A DNA stretch of 64,000 bases from Adiantum capillus-veneris (GCA_014529385.2 CM043957.1:90228660-90292659); one strand, 5' to 3'. Counted from the first letter of the stretch, positions 11,530-21,149 are shown. Notes: generated by a model not told the origin, from the sequence alone. Numbers and translations are program-made.

Positions 11530-12960
11530 GTGGATGCAAGGTCCACCACTTGTTTAAGCTAGATCTAAGAAAGTATATATACTGAGTCTTCAAACTAGTA
11601 AACCAAGGGGAGAGAGAAGCAGGGTCCATCACTTGTCCAAGCTCATCTCTAGACAACATAGAGAGATGTTATGTCTACTAATTGTCCAATATAGTCATGG
11701 AGAAATGATAGAAGGTTGATCCACTTGTCCAACCTATCATCTCTAGTAAAATGGGAGGTTTGGCCTTAAGATTCACCATGTAACCAACATATACTTCATT
11801 GTATTATGAAGAGTAGAAAAGAAAAGCTCCACCACTTGTCTAAGGTAGTTCCAAAATCAACATGGAGAGAAGAAAGCTTCACCATTTGTCCAAGATAGGT
11901 TCCATTAAAACATGGAAAACCTCATATATGTTGTACATGGAAGCTTTTTTCCAAGGTCCACCACTTGTCCAAGCTAGGATCCATTAAAACATGGATAGAA
12001 ACAAGGCTCCACAACTCGTCCAACCTTTATAGCTGCGAAGTGTACCGGTTGTCTAAACTAGGCATGGGAAAATAATAGAAGGTCCACCACTTATCCAATA
12101 TATTATCTCTAATAGCATGGGAGGTTTGGTCTCAAGATTTAGGAATTGGCTGACCTGTATTTCATTGTATTATGATGAATTTGGTTTTAAAGTCAACTAC
12201 TTATCCAAGCTATAAGTTTATATCTTGAATGGTATTCCTTCCCATCACTTAGAAAACCAATGATATGTTGTACATGGGAGGGTTTGTTACAAGGTCCACC
12301 ACTTGTCCAAGCTAGTTTCATTGAAACATGGATGAAGACAAGCTCCACCATTTGTTAAAGCTAGACTCCATTGAAATCTAGAAAATCCATTCTATGTTGT
12401 ACATGGGGTTTTTGTTTTAAGGTCCAACACTTGTCCAAGCTAAGATCCATTAAAACATGGAGTAGAGAAACACTCCACCACTTGTCCAAGCTAGGCAACA
12501 TTGATAGTAGTTGGTTTATTTTGAAGATCCACCACGTGTCTAAGCTAACTCTATTGAAACATAGAGAGAAGCAAAGGTCCACCAACTGTTCAAGCTAGGC
12601 TCCATTGAAACATGGACAGAAGCAAGCTCCACCATTTCTCCAAGATAGACTCCATTGAAACATGGAGAGAATCAAAGGTCCACCATTTCTCCAAGCCAAG
12701 ATCTAGTTGTCCAACCTATAAGGTTATATCTTAAATGGTAATCTTTCTAATCACTTGGAATACCCATGATATGTTTTACATGGGGGTTTTGTTCCAAGAT
12801 CACCACTTGTCCAAGCTAACTCTATTGAAACATAGAGAGAAGCAAAGGTCCACCACTTGTCCAAGCTAGTCTCCATTGAAACAAGGAGAGAAGCAAGCTC
12901 CATCATTTCTCCAAGATAGGCTAGCATGGATAAGTGCACCTTGAAACCAACCTTCCTATG
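11530..12960 (-). repeat. Family A satellite, reverse orientation, second block
   Basis: Reverse-oriented AAGGTCCACCACTTGTCCAA units with the same linkers as 5.7-9.6 kb (CATTGAAACATGGAGAGAAG, TTACATGGGGGTTTTGTTCC). The segment at about 11,570-11,800 closely repeats 5,690-5,900, including AATGATAGAAGGTTGA and the ATCATCTCTAGTAA block, so a larger segment was duplicated around the FCP1-like exon. Confidence 0.85.
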
Positions 12961-13494
12961 AGGCAATAGAGCATATGCTACATATTTTATGTATGCCCCA
13001 TGCCTCAAATTAAGAAGTTATAGATTAGAAGTGTACCTTGCTTAAATGTCACATGCAATAAATTAAGGAAAAATAGCCAAGTGGATTGTATTCCTCAATG
13101 GATCCTTGCTTTCACAAGTTGTGAACCTTGAGTCACTTTTACATTAACTTGGACAAGTGGTGGACCTAGAAACCAAGCTCTCCATGTTGAGATAAGTTGT
13201 AGGTAGGACATTAGAACATAGACAACGATAATGGATGCAATATACTCCTCTCCTAATAATCCAATTGATTGAAACCATGATATTTTAGTTGTTTTCATTG
13301 TGTATTGTATGTGCATAAAGTGGAATGAGACCTTAAGAAAACTCAAATTTTTGACAAAATCTCTATATTTTATACATGATATATTGAAAGTTGTCCAACC
13401 TGGGAATTGGGATTTTTCCACTTTACCTAATATGGTCTTACTTAAAGAGTCAAGGAGATGACACATCCTCTCAGCACAGTGTTTCATAGATAAG
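12961..13494. other. Gene-free spacer with a forward satellite unit
   Basis: Contains one forward family A unit at about 13,149 (ACTTGGACAAGTGGTGGACC) and AT-rich sequence. A minus-strand open frame across 13,095-13,520 has no recognisable domain and includes the satellite unit, so I do not call it a gene. Confidence 0.4.
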
Positions 13495-13501
13495 TGAGTC
13501 C

Positions 13502-14350
13502 ATTGCCAAGAAAACGACACCTATTGATCAAGAAAAGCTTATCGACGACTTGGTCAAGAGGTTGATTCCTCTTGTAAGGTCTGATTTGGGAGAGCCGAAG
13601 TGGTGTGAAATTGAGAGAAAATGGACGAAACATACGGGAGAAGAGTGCTATTATAGCATGGAAAATGCTAGGGAGAGGTATGTACAACCTGTTCCAGAAG
13701 CACCTACTCCACCTAGATACATTACGGGGAATGCGCCAATACCAGTTTTAAGGCCACAGCTTGTCTTAGGACAACAACCTCCGCTGCCAGGTGCTAGAAT
13801 GCTGGTAGACATGAGATACATGACAATGAAGGAAGTATCAAATAAACCAACGCCAGTACTAGCAACAATGTGGTATAGAAACCAAAGTGAGTACTACCCT
13901 TCAGAGCAACAAAATGTCAGAGAAACACATGGAGTGGTGAGGCCGGTACAACCTCCACCTCCTAGGTTTCAGTCGAAAGAAAGAAGGTATGAAATGGACG
14001 AAAGGACATTGTGATTCATTGCAAATAGCGGCTTATCTAGGTCAAAATTTGCTTATAGCCAAGAGGAAATGCTAAAAGAATCTCCTCAACCAGAGACAGA
14101 TTGTCACAAAAGTCGTGACAACCACTTGGTCAAACAATGTCCTCATACGGAGATCACTGAAGTAAATGCCTATTGTCTTGAGTGTGGCATCACTCACTTG
14201 ATCCTCGATTGCCCGAAAAAACCAAACCGAAAATCACGACAAATGTATCAAGGATTGTTTAGCTCCCTAGTAGCTCAGAAAATGAAAATGTTGTACCAGT
14301 TCAAGTGGTTACGAGAGCACAAGCTCAAAAGAAAGCTGATGAGAATCTAG
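13502..14350 (+). CDS. Gag-like ORF with zinc-knuckle motifs (interrupted)
   Basis: The open frame starts near 13,502 (ESIAKKTTPIDQ) and runs to a TGA at 14,012-14,014. It continues in the same frame from 14,015 to 14,350, so one stop separates the halves. The first half is proline-rich (VQPVPEAPTPPRY). The second half holds CLECGITHLILDC, a CX2CX3HX4C variant of the gag CCHC knuckle, preceded by a looser C-H-C array (CHKSRDNHLVKQC). Gag packages RNA and forms the particle. The frame after about 14,260 is probably not translated, because the sensible continuation (LPSSSENENVVPV) is in the -1 frame from 14,263. No standard slippery heptamer is visible in the overlap, so an indel is the simpler explanation. 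Confidence 0.6.
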
Positions 14351-15828
14351 AGACAAAGAACACGGAAAGTGACACGAGTCCAAAGACAGATGATGGACCA
14401 AAGACAGATGCACCTAGTCAGAAAACCAAGAGCAAACGAAATAGTTGGAAAGCTAGAAAGACTAGGATGAAAGCACGCAGGGAACGAGAGCAAAAATCCC
14501 TAGCTGAGAAGCTTACGGAAGCTGAGGAGAAGATAAAACAACATGAGGAAAAGGAGGCACCTTCTCTTACACAGATGGTTAAACCTCTAGAAGAACCATC
14601 CACGGATGAGAAACTGAGAAGTGCTAGTTCAGGAGGATCTGTGTTGGCAGAGAAGGTTAATGAGACATTAGATGCCCTCTTGAAAGCCTATGATGTGAGG
14701 CTCAAAAACAACCAAACCCAAGAACAAAGGTGGATGACATATCCCTATGCGGAGCTAGAAAAGCAAAGGTTTGAAATGTGCCAGAAAATGATTCAAACAG
14801 CTCAAGCTGTACTAGAACCACCAATTGCAAAACCTGAGGATGTGATCCGTCTCATGCCTACACAAGCAATCCCACCAAACCAGGAACTAAGAGAGCCAAA
14901 TTCTCGTCATGAGCACAGAACAAACCTCAAAGACCCAGCATTAGAACCAAGGATAGTGCTGAATACCACGGATAACTCTTCCGAGGGATTTCACCAAGCT
15001 ATACCTGAGGATTGTAAAGAGATAGATGGTCTTGATGAATTGTGGAAACAAGTCAGAGAGGAAAATGAAGCCGATGACCTAAGAAGACGAGTAGACAAGA
15101 CTGGTGATGAACAAGGAGTGTTTCTACCACCAATAGAGGAATTTGAGACTGGATCTCAAATGGATCTAGACGTACAATCATGTTGGGGGGACAAAGGATC
15201 TGTACAATCTATGGATAGTCAACCCCATTCGCTAAGAACACTACCGTCCTACATGGGAGAGTATGAGACCATGTCAGGTGTGGTTGCAGTCCCATCAAAG
15301 AGACTGTCTCCCAACAAAGCCATCGATTCAAAGGGGCTAGTAGATATTCTATCTACCCCAATCACCTGTACAATAATGTTAGCCGAGTTGCTCAGAATAA
15401 GACCAAACATGTGGGCTAATGTGGGTAAATGTCTAGAGAAATTTGGTGTAAAAACTCCAATGACTCAAATCGAGGAAGGCATCAAAGAGCTTGAAATGCC
15501 TCGACTAAATACTAGGCCAGTGCCATTAAACAAGGTAGGCGAGTATTACGAGGGAGAAGATGGAAACACCACCCTTCCTGTGGAATTCAATGGTGTAAAA
15601 ACCATGGCAATCCTTGACAGTGGAGCTGGTGTGGCCATTGCAGCCAAGGAGGTTTGGAAAAAATGGGGAAAAACTGCCTTGATATCCACACGAATGACCC
15701 TGCAGCTTGCAGACGGACACAAGGAAAAGCCCATAGGACTGCTAGAAAAAGTACTTGTTACTTCTTGTGGAATTGAATATGAACAAACTTTTGTTGTTGT
15801 TGAAAATGGTCCAAGATTGGGGTTATGA
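14263..15828 (+). CDS. Retroelement linker and retropepsin ORF
   Basis: Open for about 520 codons after a TAG at 14,260-14,262. It starts with a K/E-rich, probably coiled-coil region (about 14,305-14,600), continues through a low-complexity acidic linker, and ends with an aspartic protease domain. The active-site motif is ILDSGAG at about 15,612, preceded by LPVEFNGVKTMA and followed by the flap-region TLQLADG at about 15,701. Retropepsin cleaves the gag precursor. The C-terminal part of the protease is damaged: after TFVVVE the frame shifts and the hydrophobic FLGR(P/T)FM segment that follows in the second copy at 61.8 kb is absent. A deletion of roughly 58 bases near 15,805 explains both effects. 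Confidence 0.75.
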   Translation, partial: LPSSSENENVVPVQVVTRAQAQKKADENLETKNTESDTSPKTDDGPKTDAPSQKTKSKRNSWKARKTRMKARREREQKSLAEKLTEAEEKIKQHEEKEAPSLTQMVKPLEEPSTDEKLRSASSGGSVLAEKVNETLDALLKAYDVRLKNNQTQEQRWMTYPYAELEKQRFEMCQKMIQTAQAVLEPPIAKPEDVIRLMPTQAIPPNQELREPNSRHEHRTNLKDPALEPRIVLNTTDNSSEGFHQAIPEDCKEIDGLDELWKQVREENEADDLRRRVDKTGDEQGVFLPPIEEFETGSQMDLDVQSCWGDKGSVQSMDSQPHSLRTLPSYMGEYETMSGVVAVPSKRLSPNKAIDSKGLVDILSTPITCTIMLAELLRIRPNMWANVGKCLEKFGVKTPMTQIEEGIKELEMPRLNTRPVPLNKVGEYYEGEDGNTTLPVEFNGVKTMAILDSGAGVAIAAKEVWKKWGKTALISTRMTLQLADGHKEKPIGLLEKVLVTSCGIEYEQTFVVVENGPRLGL

Positions 15829-16471
15829 CCATATATACCTGAGACATATGGAACCCATAACAAAGGTAAGCTTGAGGGACCATAGCTATAGGGATGTGAT
15901 GAGAACACCGGTAGAGGAGTTTGATTCCACCACAGTTGCAGGATCAGAACTTCCAGCTTGGTTAGGTAAGCCTAAAGACCTGTGGATGTGTGGAGCTTCA
16001 CAATGTGGCAGATTGAAACGTGAGGAATATATCCTAGAGCGAGTTATAGAGGATAAGGACTATATCCTAGAACCATTTCCTGAAGAAGAGTTAGAGCCTT
16101 TTGAATGGGAACACATCTTGGCTACTCTGGACTTGTGCGCTGTGGAGGATGCTCCCACAAAAAAGTTTTGTGATGAAAATGGCTATGATGTCGTTCCTTA
16201 TTTTGTAGTGAGTGTAATCCAGGAAAACGAAGAGAACCAGACATCAACAAGCTCTCGAAATAAGGAGCAAACAACGAAATGTAGAGAATCAAAAGATGAA
16301 GAAGACGACGAGTTCTATGACTCTATAGAACACTTCGAGCTTCAAGAAGATCAACGATCCAGGAATCAATGTCATTGCTACACGAATAACGTGCATCAAA
16401 AGTGGATTCCAAAGTCCTCGGTGAAGACACAGCCACCACAAGCACCCTCAATGTCATTGCTACACGAATAA
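15806..16471 (+). CDS. Retroelement post-protease ORF, frame-shifted by a tandem duplication
   Basis: Begins inside the damaged protease end with KMVQDWGYDHIYLRH, then HSYRDVMRTP, EPFPEEELEPFEWE, LDLCAVEDAPTKKFCDENGY and an acidic tail. It ends with the first of several W-I-P-K motifs (HQKWIPKSS). The same order occurs at 61.8-62.6 kb (QDWGYDHLYLRH, EPFPKDLFEPFGWE, FCDNNGNDITPCF), so this domain is conserved in the family although I cannot assign a function. An 82-bp tandem duplication at its end shifts the frame and creates the stop at 16,469-16,471. The upstream in-frame Met codons of this frame overlap the protease and are unlikely to be used. Confidence 0.6.
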   Translation: MVQDWGYDHIYLRHMEPITKVSLRDHSYRDVMRTPVEEFDSTTVAGSELPAWLGKPKDLWMCGASQCGRLKREEYILERVIEDKDYILEPFPEEELEPFEWEHILATLDLCAVEDAPTKKFCDENGYDVVPYFVVSVIQENEENQTSTSSRNKEQTTKCRESKDEEDDEFYDSIEHFELQEDQRSRNQCHCYTNNVHQKWIPKSSVKTQPPQAPSMSLLHE

Positions 16472-16530
16472 CGTGCATCAAAAGTGGATTCCAAAGTCCT
16501 CGCTGAAGACACAGCCACCACAAGCACCCT
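16367..16530 (+). repeat. 82-bp tandem duplication breaking the ORF
   Basis: CAATGTCATTGCTACACGAA starts at 16,367 and again at 16,449. The two 82-base units differ by one base (CTCGGTGAAG against CTCGCTGAAG). Since 82 is not a multiple of three, the reading frame moves by one after the second unit. Confidence 0.95.
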
Positions 16531-17330
16531 CATACATGGCTCCTAATAAGGATGCAAAGACTCGGCTAGGAGGAATACGACTAGAGCAACGAGCTAACAA
16601 TGCTCTAATCAATGGGCTAGAAAAGTCCTCCAAGAAACTACCACCCACGAGCAAACAGACAGTAACTTTTCACTACCAGCCAAAAAATCAAGGGAAAGTA
16701 CAAGAAGTCAACCCTGTTGAGGATAGTAGCGATAGTGACGAATCTTACGCCATCCCCTATCATCAACTCAGGCCATCACTATCACCAACCCCTTCAGCAA
16801 CAACCATGACAGGTCAAAAGAACAGGACAACAAGTCAAAGACGAAAAGCTCGACAAATCTGGATACCAAAAAGCCAGATCGGCCAAAAACAGATATGGAT
16901 CAAGAAGACAAAGATCTCTAATGACAAATCACAAGATCCAACACCAAAACAAAAACAAGGAAAGCGTGCACGAATGGGTAAGAATACCACAAAGTTGCAA
17001 GCTTTCACAACTCAGGTTTGGGCTCCAAAGAAGTTGATTCAAGCACAAAAAAATTAGGAATTCATTTGGATTCCAAAACAACCACAGTATCAACTTTTAA
17101 AACCTGAATCCCGTCACCAACCAAGCATACAAGAGCTGAAGCAAAGACCACTGTCGACTCACACAACAAAAAGGTGGATCCCAAAGAAGTCTCTTCAAAC
17201 ACAAACGAAGCACGGGCAAGTATGAGTTCCCAAACGAGCGTCAGCAACAAAACAGCCAATAATCACAAAGAAATGGGTCCCAAAGAAGAACAACAAAACT
17301 GCTGTCAGTGCATCGCCGCTTGAATTCTTA
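16473..17330 (+). CDS. Retroelement 3' tail ORF with repeated W-I/V-P-K motifs
   Basis: Continuation of the previous ORF in the frame set by the 82-bp duplication. The open part runs to a stop at 17,055-17,057; the same kind of sequence then continues in other frames to about 17,330. The aromatic motif recurs: HQKWIPKSS, RQIWIPKSQ, KQIWIKKTK, TQVWAPKKL, EFIWIPKQP, TKRWIPKKS and KKWVPKKN. Spacers are rich in Q, S, T, K and P. Comparable W-V-P-K strings occur in the linker of some plant Ty1/copia polyproteins, but nothing else here is copia-like. The function is unknown; a basic, unstructured RNA- or protein-binding tail is an inference. Confidence 0.5.
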
Positions 17331-18001
17331 CAATTCTTCCTACGATTACAATACAGTTAGAAGAGAGCAAGTCGCTTCCATCAAGCAACGATACAGGAGC
17401 TTCAAAGACCATTACATTGCTTAGAATAGGAAGCCTCGCCAACAAATGCCAATAAGCAAATTGTTTATACCCACATCTTGCACAACATAAATCTTTTCCA
17501 TGCATTGACTGTGTATACATAATAGGGCTACATTACAAGGCCTGCATAGGCACAACTTTTAATTGCCCAGGCACAACACATACCCTTTGCGATACCCTGT
17601 TGTAAAGGATGACTCCAAATAGGAAGGGGGGAGGCATTTTGAATGCAGACCTAGCATTATGACTATTAGAGGGCAATGTTTTGTGAGATGCATTGAATTT
17701 TTGCGTTTTATTATGATAAATTTTTTGACGAAATTTAGAGTATATGCCCTCATAGTAGTGTCACAGAGGAGTATGGGGACAAAATCCATATATGAGCCCC
17801 TAGGGACATGTGTATAGTGTACATAGCATTTAGATTTCTACTTGAATGATTTTTCTTTTGTTAAGTTTTTTTAAAGATTTTCTTTGTTTATTATGAAGAA
17901 AAAATAAAAAAATCCATAATCCACATGAAGAAAAGACTGACGAGAGGCCTGAGCACTACAAAGAGAAGAAGGTACAGGAAAACCATGAAACTTCACGAAG
18001 T
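17331..18001 (+). other. Element 3' region without clear coding
   Basis: Decayed sequence between the W-I-P-K tail and a short Q/S-rich ORF. Frames are short and I recognise no domain. An AT-rich patch with poly-A runs lies at about 17,890-17,920. Confidence 0.4.
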
Positions 18002-18211
18002 ATGTCTCAGCAGCCACTACAACAGCCGAAGAACTTGCCACAAAGCAGTGTCAACATGCAACCGACAAGTCATAAAAGTCAGAATCGAGTAGCTAAGCCA
18101 CAAAATGAGTAAGGTGTTAGTCCCAAAGCTTCAAGTAATATTCTCTGTGGTCTAAGCATCTTAGCTATTCTAGGTACTGCTCAAGCTGGAAGAGTTGAGC
18201 ATATTTACGTT
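18002..18211 (+). pseudogene. Q-rich ORF followed by hydrophobic signal-like segment
   Basis: An ATG at 18,002 opens a Q/S-rich frame (MSQQPLQQPKNLPQSS). After one TAA the same frame continues as ILCGLSILAILGTAQAG and ends at 18,211. The 14-residue hydrophobic core followed by A-Q-A resembles a signal peptide or membrane anchor, which might suggest an env-like third ORF in this element. That reading rests on hydrophobicity alone, and the ORF is short and broken. Confidence 0.2.
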
Positions 18212-19016
18212 GTGTCGCTCATGCTGGTATAGGTGAGCAAAAGAGTCGAAGTCTAAGTACTTAAGTCTGGTGAAGTGAAGGAGAAGGTCCAAAAGACACT
18301 CACGTACTGAGCACAGTGAGATACGAGTGGAGAACCTTCTACATCGAAAACCCTTCTTGGAATGGTGGAAGCTATTGAGACATCTTTTGATGTCAAATGT
18401 GCTACATTTATTCCTCGAAACACCCATCATCTCCTTCTTTCACATTGCATGCTTTTGTTGAAAAATTTCTCATATGCATATAGAGTGTCCCATAATTGGC
18501 ACTTGCATCATGCACTCTTTCCATGTTTCACCCAAGCACTCACCTTTCATGAACATGTACTTCACGTTCAACTGCTCAACTCCAATAAGAGCGTATACCA
18601 AAGGCATTTTTTTCCCATCGGGTTTTTTCCCTTTGGTCATCCAGGTTTTAGACCCTAATCTAAAGACACCTATCACCATCCTCTTGTACATATTCATTCT
18701 ACATCAACAATAAGGAAATTCTACTCAAATCAATTGACAAATGAATTGGAGCACCAATTTCAGATCATAGCATACTTCTCCTCAATGGCGAGTCGAAGAA
18801 TGGCCTACAATGACAAAGCTGCAGACAACACTAACAACATGATTGCACAGGAACAAAGCAGTCCCCAATGAATAAGAGAAGACATAAAAGTAATCAGAGG
18901 ATCTCAAAAGATGAATGGTTATGCTGATAGATGTCCGCTCTAATGGATCATAGTTCTTGTTGTGGTTTGACAAAGATACAAGCAGTGCAACAGATGAATC
19001 CAAAACAACAGCAAAG
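18212..19016 (+). other. Element 3' region, no gene recognised
   Basis: Short overlapping frames on both strands, none with a recognisable domain. The stretch ends directly at a 34-base sequence that matches the beginning of the LTR at 19,496. Confidence 0.4.
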
Positions 19017-19049
19017 TGTTGACCGCTGAGTCAACAACACAACATAACT
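19017..19049 (+). repeat. Direct repeat of the LTR start
   Basis: TGTTGACCGCTGAGTCAACA followed by ACACAACATAACTC. The same sequence with two or three differences opens the 3' LTR at 19,496 (TGTTGACCGCTGGGTCAACA). The match stops where helicase homology begins. Confidence 0.85.
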
Positions 19050-19430
19050 CCTTACAAATTTGTCATTGGCTCACAAGATCAGAAAGCCAATCACTCAATT
19101 CTATAGATTGTAGAAGTTGTTTTTGAGAATCACAAATACTCCGAATTCACAGATTTGCTAGAGCAAGTGATGGATGGAGCTTTCTCTATCCATGATGATA
19201 AGAGTCAAGTTAAACGACATTGGGTTCTTTTTGAATTTAGATCTGGCAGTAGACCTATAATGATAGAAAAAGATGTTGCAGCTCGGAGCGTGGATGTGAA
19301 AGACATAAAGTTCGTCATCAATTATGATTTTCCTAAATCATGTGAAGACTATGTACATCGGATTGGACAAACAAGACAAGCTACTGCAAAGGCTATAGTC
19401 TATACTTTCTTTACAACAACAAAACGACAG
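19047..19430 (+). pseudogene. Captured DEAD-box RNA helicase cDNA fragment
   Basis: One frame reads as the C-terminal RecA-like domain of a DBP2/DDX5-type DEAD-box helicase. It starts TPYKFVIGSQDQKANHSIL at 19,047, has an in-frame TAG at 19,104-19,106, then [20 protein letters not shown]. It jumps directly from VMDG to [17 protein letters not shown], skipping the segment that normally carries motif IV. Motif V reads [20 protein letters not shown] (normally DVAARGLD). Motif VI reads HRIGQTRQA (normally HRIGRTGRA), so both ATP-coupling arginines are altered. Absence of introns and the position between LTR-start repeats indicate reverse-transcribed capture. The fragment cannot encode a working helicase. 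Confidence 0.85.
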
Positions 19431-19483
19431 CAAAGATCACATCGCCATCGACAATCAGGTCATGTCAGGGACGACATGAACGC

Positions 19484-19495
19484 GGAAGGGGGGAA
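19484..19495 (+). other. Polypurine tract
   Basis: GGAAGGGGGGAA directly precedes the TGTTGACC start of the LTR. This is the expected position and composition for the primer of plus-strand DNA synthesis. Confidence 0.8.
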
Positions 19496-20098
19496 TGTTG
19501 ACCGCTGGGTCAACAACACGACATAACTCAAGTTTCGTACCAAAGTATTATCTTTTGCGAGTTATGAAATGCTGCGGATTATGGCTTTAAACGTCATTTG
19601 TAATGAGTAGTTATTCTAGTTTCAGAAGCCGAGGTGCAATGGCACTTCCAGATTGTAAATACAAAGCCATTTGACCCTTTCAACCCCATTTTTGGTTAAA
19701 CCTAAGGTAGCCTTAGTATATAAGGTACCTAGGTCATTTTGTAAAGGAGACTTTTATCATAATCAAAACTTTAGCGCTGCCATCTACTGTGTGTGAGAGA
19801 GAAAGAGAGTGAGCGTGAGCTTCATCCTCTCGCTACGCCCAGCTTGCTCAACGCATTGGAGATCCGACTGCACCATTGCTGTAGGCTCGAGGAGAGCTAG
19901 GCGACAACGCCAAGCATTCCACGCGAGACGAAGCGCACACGCCGACACATCTACGAGCTATTTGTGGCCGTAAGTGTATCAAACGATGTCTGTTTTCTGC
20001 GTGCTAGTAGTCTATAGAATCGTGGCGACGTAAGCTACGCATAGGTACTCATAAATTTCAGTTTCGGGAACTTTCAAATTTCAGCTCTGTCATCCTAC
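19496..20098 (+). repeat. 3' LTR of the gag-pro element (end estimated)
   Basis: Begins with the 20-base palindrome TGTTGACCGCTGGGTCAACA right after the polypurine tract. It contains a TATA box at 19,717-19,724 (TATATAAG) and a GA-rich stretch about 70 bases further on, as in the R/U5 part of plant LTRs. The LTR end is not fixed, since no partner copy is present. CCTACA at about 20,093-20,098 is a possible TG...CA end. Confidence 0.6.
19717..19724 (+). promoter_or_regulatory. LTR TATA box
   Basis: TATATAAG within CCTTAGTATATAAGGTACC, about 220 bases into the LTR, a normal place for the retroelement promoter. Confidence 0.6.
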
Positions 20099-20390
20099 AC
20101 GTTTTCCGCATATGGGTTTAGAGTGAGTATTTTGAGTGTAGAAGCTTGGGGACAGGTGTATCCTAGTGAGGGGATGGTGTTCCTTAAGTTTCGTAGGAAT
20201 CTGGCATGATTAGGTGAGTTACCTTTCGTATGTGTGTATGTGGCTAGGTGGTGTAGTTGAGAGCAGTGAGGTTCTTGATTGTGGTTTAGTTGGCCTTCCT
20301 GAGTGTTGTATGTGTAGGATGGTCTCAACCGGACAAGCTTAAGAGACTTCCTCCGTGTGCCTATGGTGTTATCTGTGTCCTCGATTGACA

Positions 20391-21143
20391 TTATGTTGAT
20401 CTAGGTAGTGTTTGCATGCACTTCATGGGTGTGTGAGTCGCTCCCCGTCCAACAGATGCTGAGTCCACAACCACTGCCACTGAGGGGGTTCCAACTGTTA
20501 GGGTTGCAAGTCCACTAGAATCTCCTGCTTCTTGAGTCTGTAAAGGTATAACTGAAAGATTTTCTTCGGCCACATTTCCACTATTTTCTCCAAGTGAGGG
20601 AGTCTGACTCTCCTTGAGCGTCTTAGATTGATTTGTTGTACCTGTGTCTTCATTCTTTCGCTACTTATTCTTCTTTGTGCTGCTCAGTTTACCTAAATAT
20701 TGATTGACTTTCTTAAAGCCCTCAATATATAAGTCTATAATGTTCTCACTTGGAGTGTCGTCTTGAAGCTCCACCCACCCTGCTTTTGTCATTGTCACTC
20801 CTTCATAATCAACCTTCACCAATTTTTGAGCAAAGGCCACAGGCTCCAACAAGTTGGAGTCACCATTGAGTAGTTTTACTCCAAGGCATGGAGACATTTC
20901 AAGATTTGAACAATCTTTCTTTATCTCCTTGACAATACTACAGTCCTTGAAGGGGAATTGGTATTTATCTTGAAAGAACAAGTGGACTTTCTCATCACTT
21001 CCATCATTTGGTAAGTGAAAATCTAGATACCAAGAACTTGGTGCTGAGCTTGTTGCATCAACTGACTTTGACTTTCTCTTCTGAGACATTTTATGTAAAA
21101 AGAATGACATATATTTAGACAAGATGGATATTATTACATCCAT
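20391..21143 (-). pseudogene. Unknown minus-strand ORF with one premature stop
   Basis: A single minus-strand frame of about 250 codons is interrupted only by a TAG (after LSSTKKNK, near 20,661). The N-terminal part starts at MSQKRKSKSVDATSS (the upstream MDVI start is less likely) and includes WYLDFHLPNDGSDEKVHLFF and GWVELQDDTPSENIIDLYIE. The C-terminal part is S/T/V-rich (LATLTVGTPSVAVVVDSASV). I do not recognise a family. The stop is one base from CAG, so a recent lesion or a polymorphism is possible. It sits between the LTR at 19.5 kb and family B satellite. Confidence 0.4.
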
Positions 21144-21149
21144 ATGGAC

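Larger units (their letters stand above)
13495..20098 (+). mobile_element. Decayed LTR retroelement, gag-pro type without visible RT, 5' truncated
   Basis: Composite of gag-like ORF with zinc knuckle, retropepsin ORF, a linker ORF, a tail with repeated W-I-P-K motifs, a captured helicase fragment, a polypurine tract at 19,484-19,495 and an LTR starting at 19,496. No reverse transcriptase, RNase H or integrase is seen between protease and LTR. No 5' LTR or primer-binding site is seen before 13,495, so the 5' end is missing or unrecognised. A second diverged copy at about 61.7-63.3 kb shows the same order after the protease, which indicates a real family. The right boundary is estimated, since no second LTR is available for comparison. 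Confidence 0.6.

Noticed and set aside
13095-13520. 141-codon minus-strand ORF
   Set aside because: Includes a satellite unit, lacks any domain, and overlaps the start of the retroelement gag region.
14255-14350. Programmed -1 frameshift between gag and protease ORFs
   Set aside because: The frames overlap in the right direction, but no X-XXY-YYZ slippery heptamer lies in the overlap and the element is otherwise decayed; an indel is simpler.
13495-17330. Endogenous pararetrovirus (caulimovirid)
   Set aside because: No RT, movement protein or viral coat motif is seen, and a polypurine tract plus LTR lie at the 3' side.
18002-18211. Confident env-like gene call
   Set aside because: Only a short hydrophobic stretch supports it and a stop breaks the frame; kept as a low-confidence feature.
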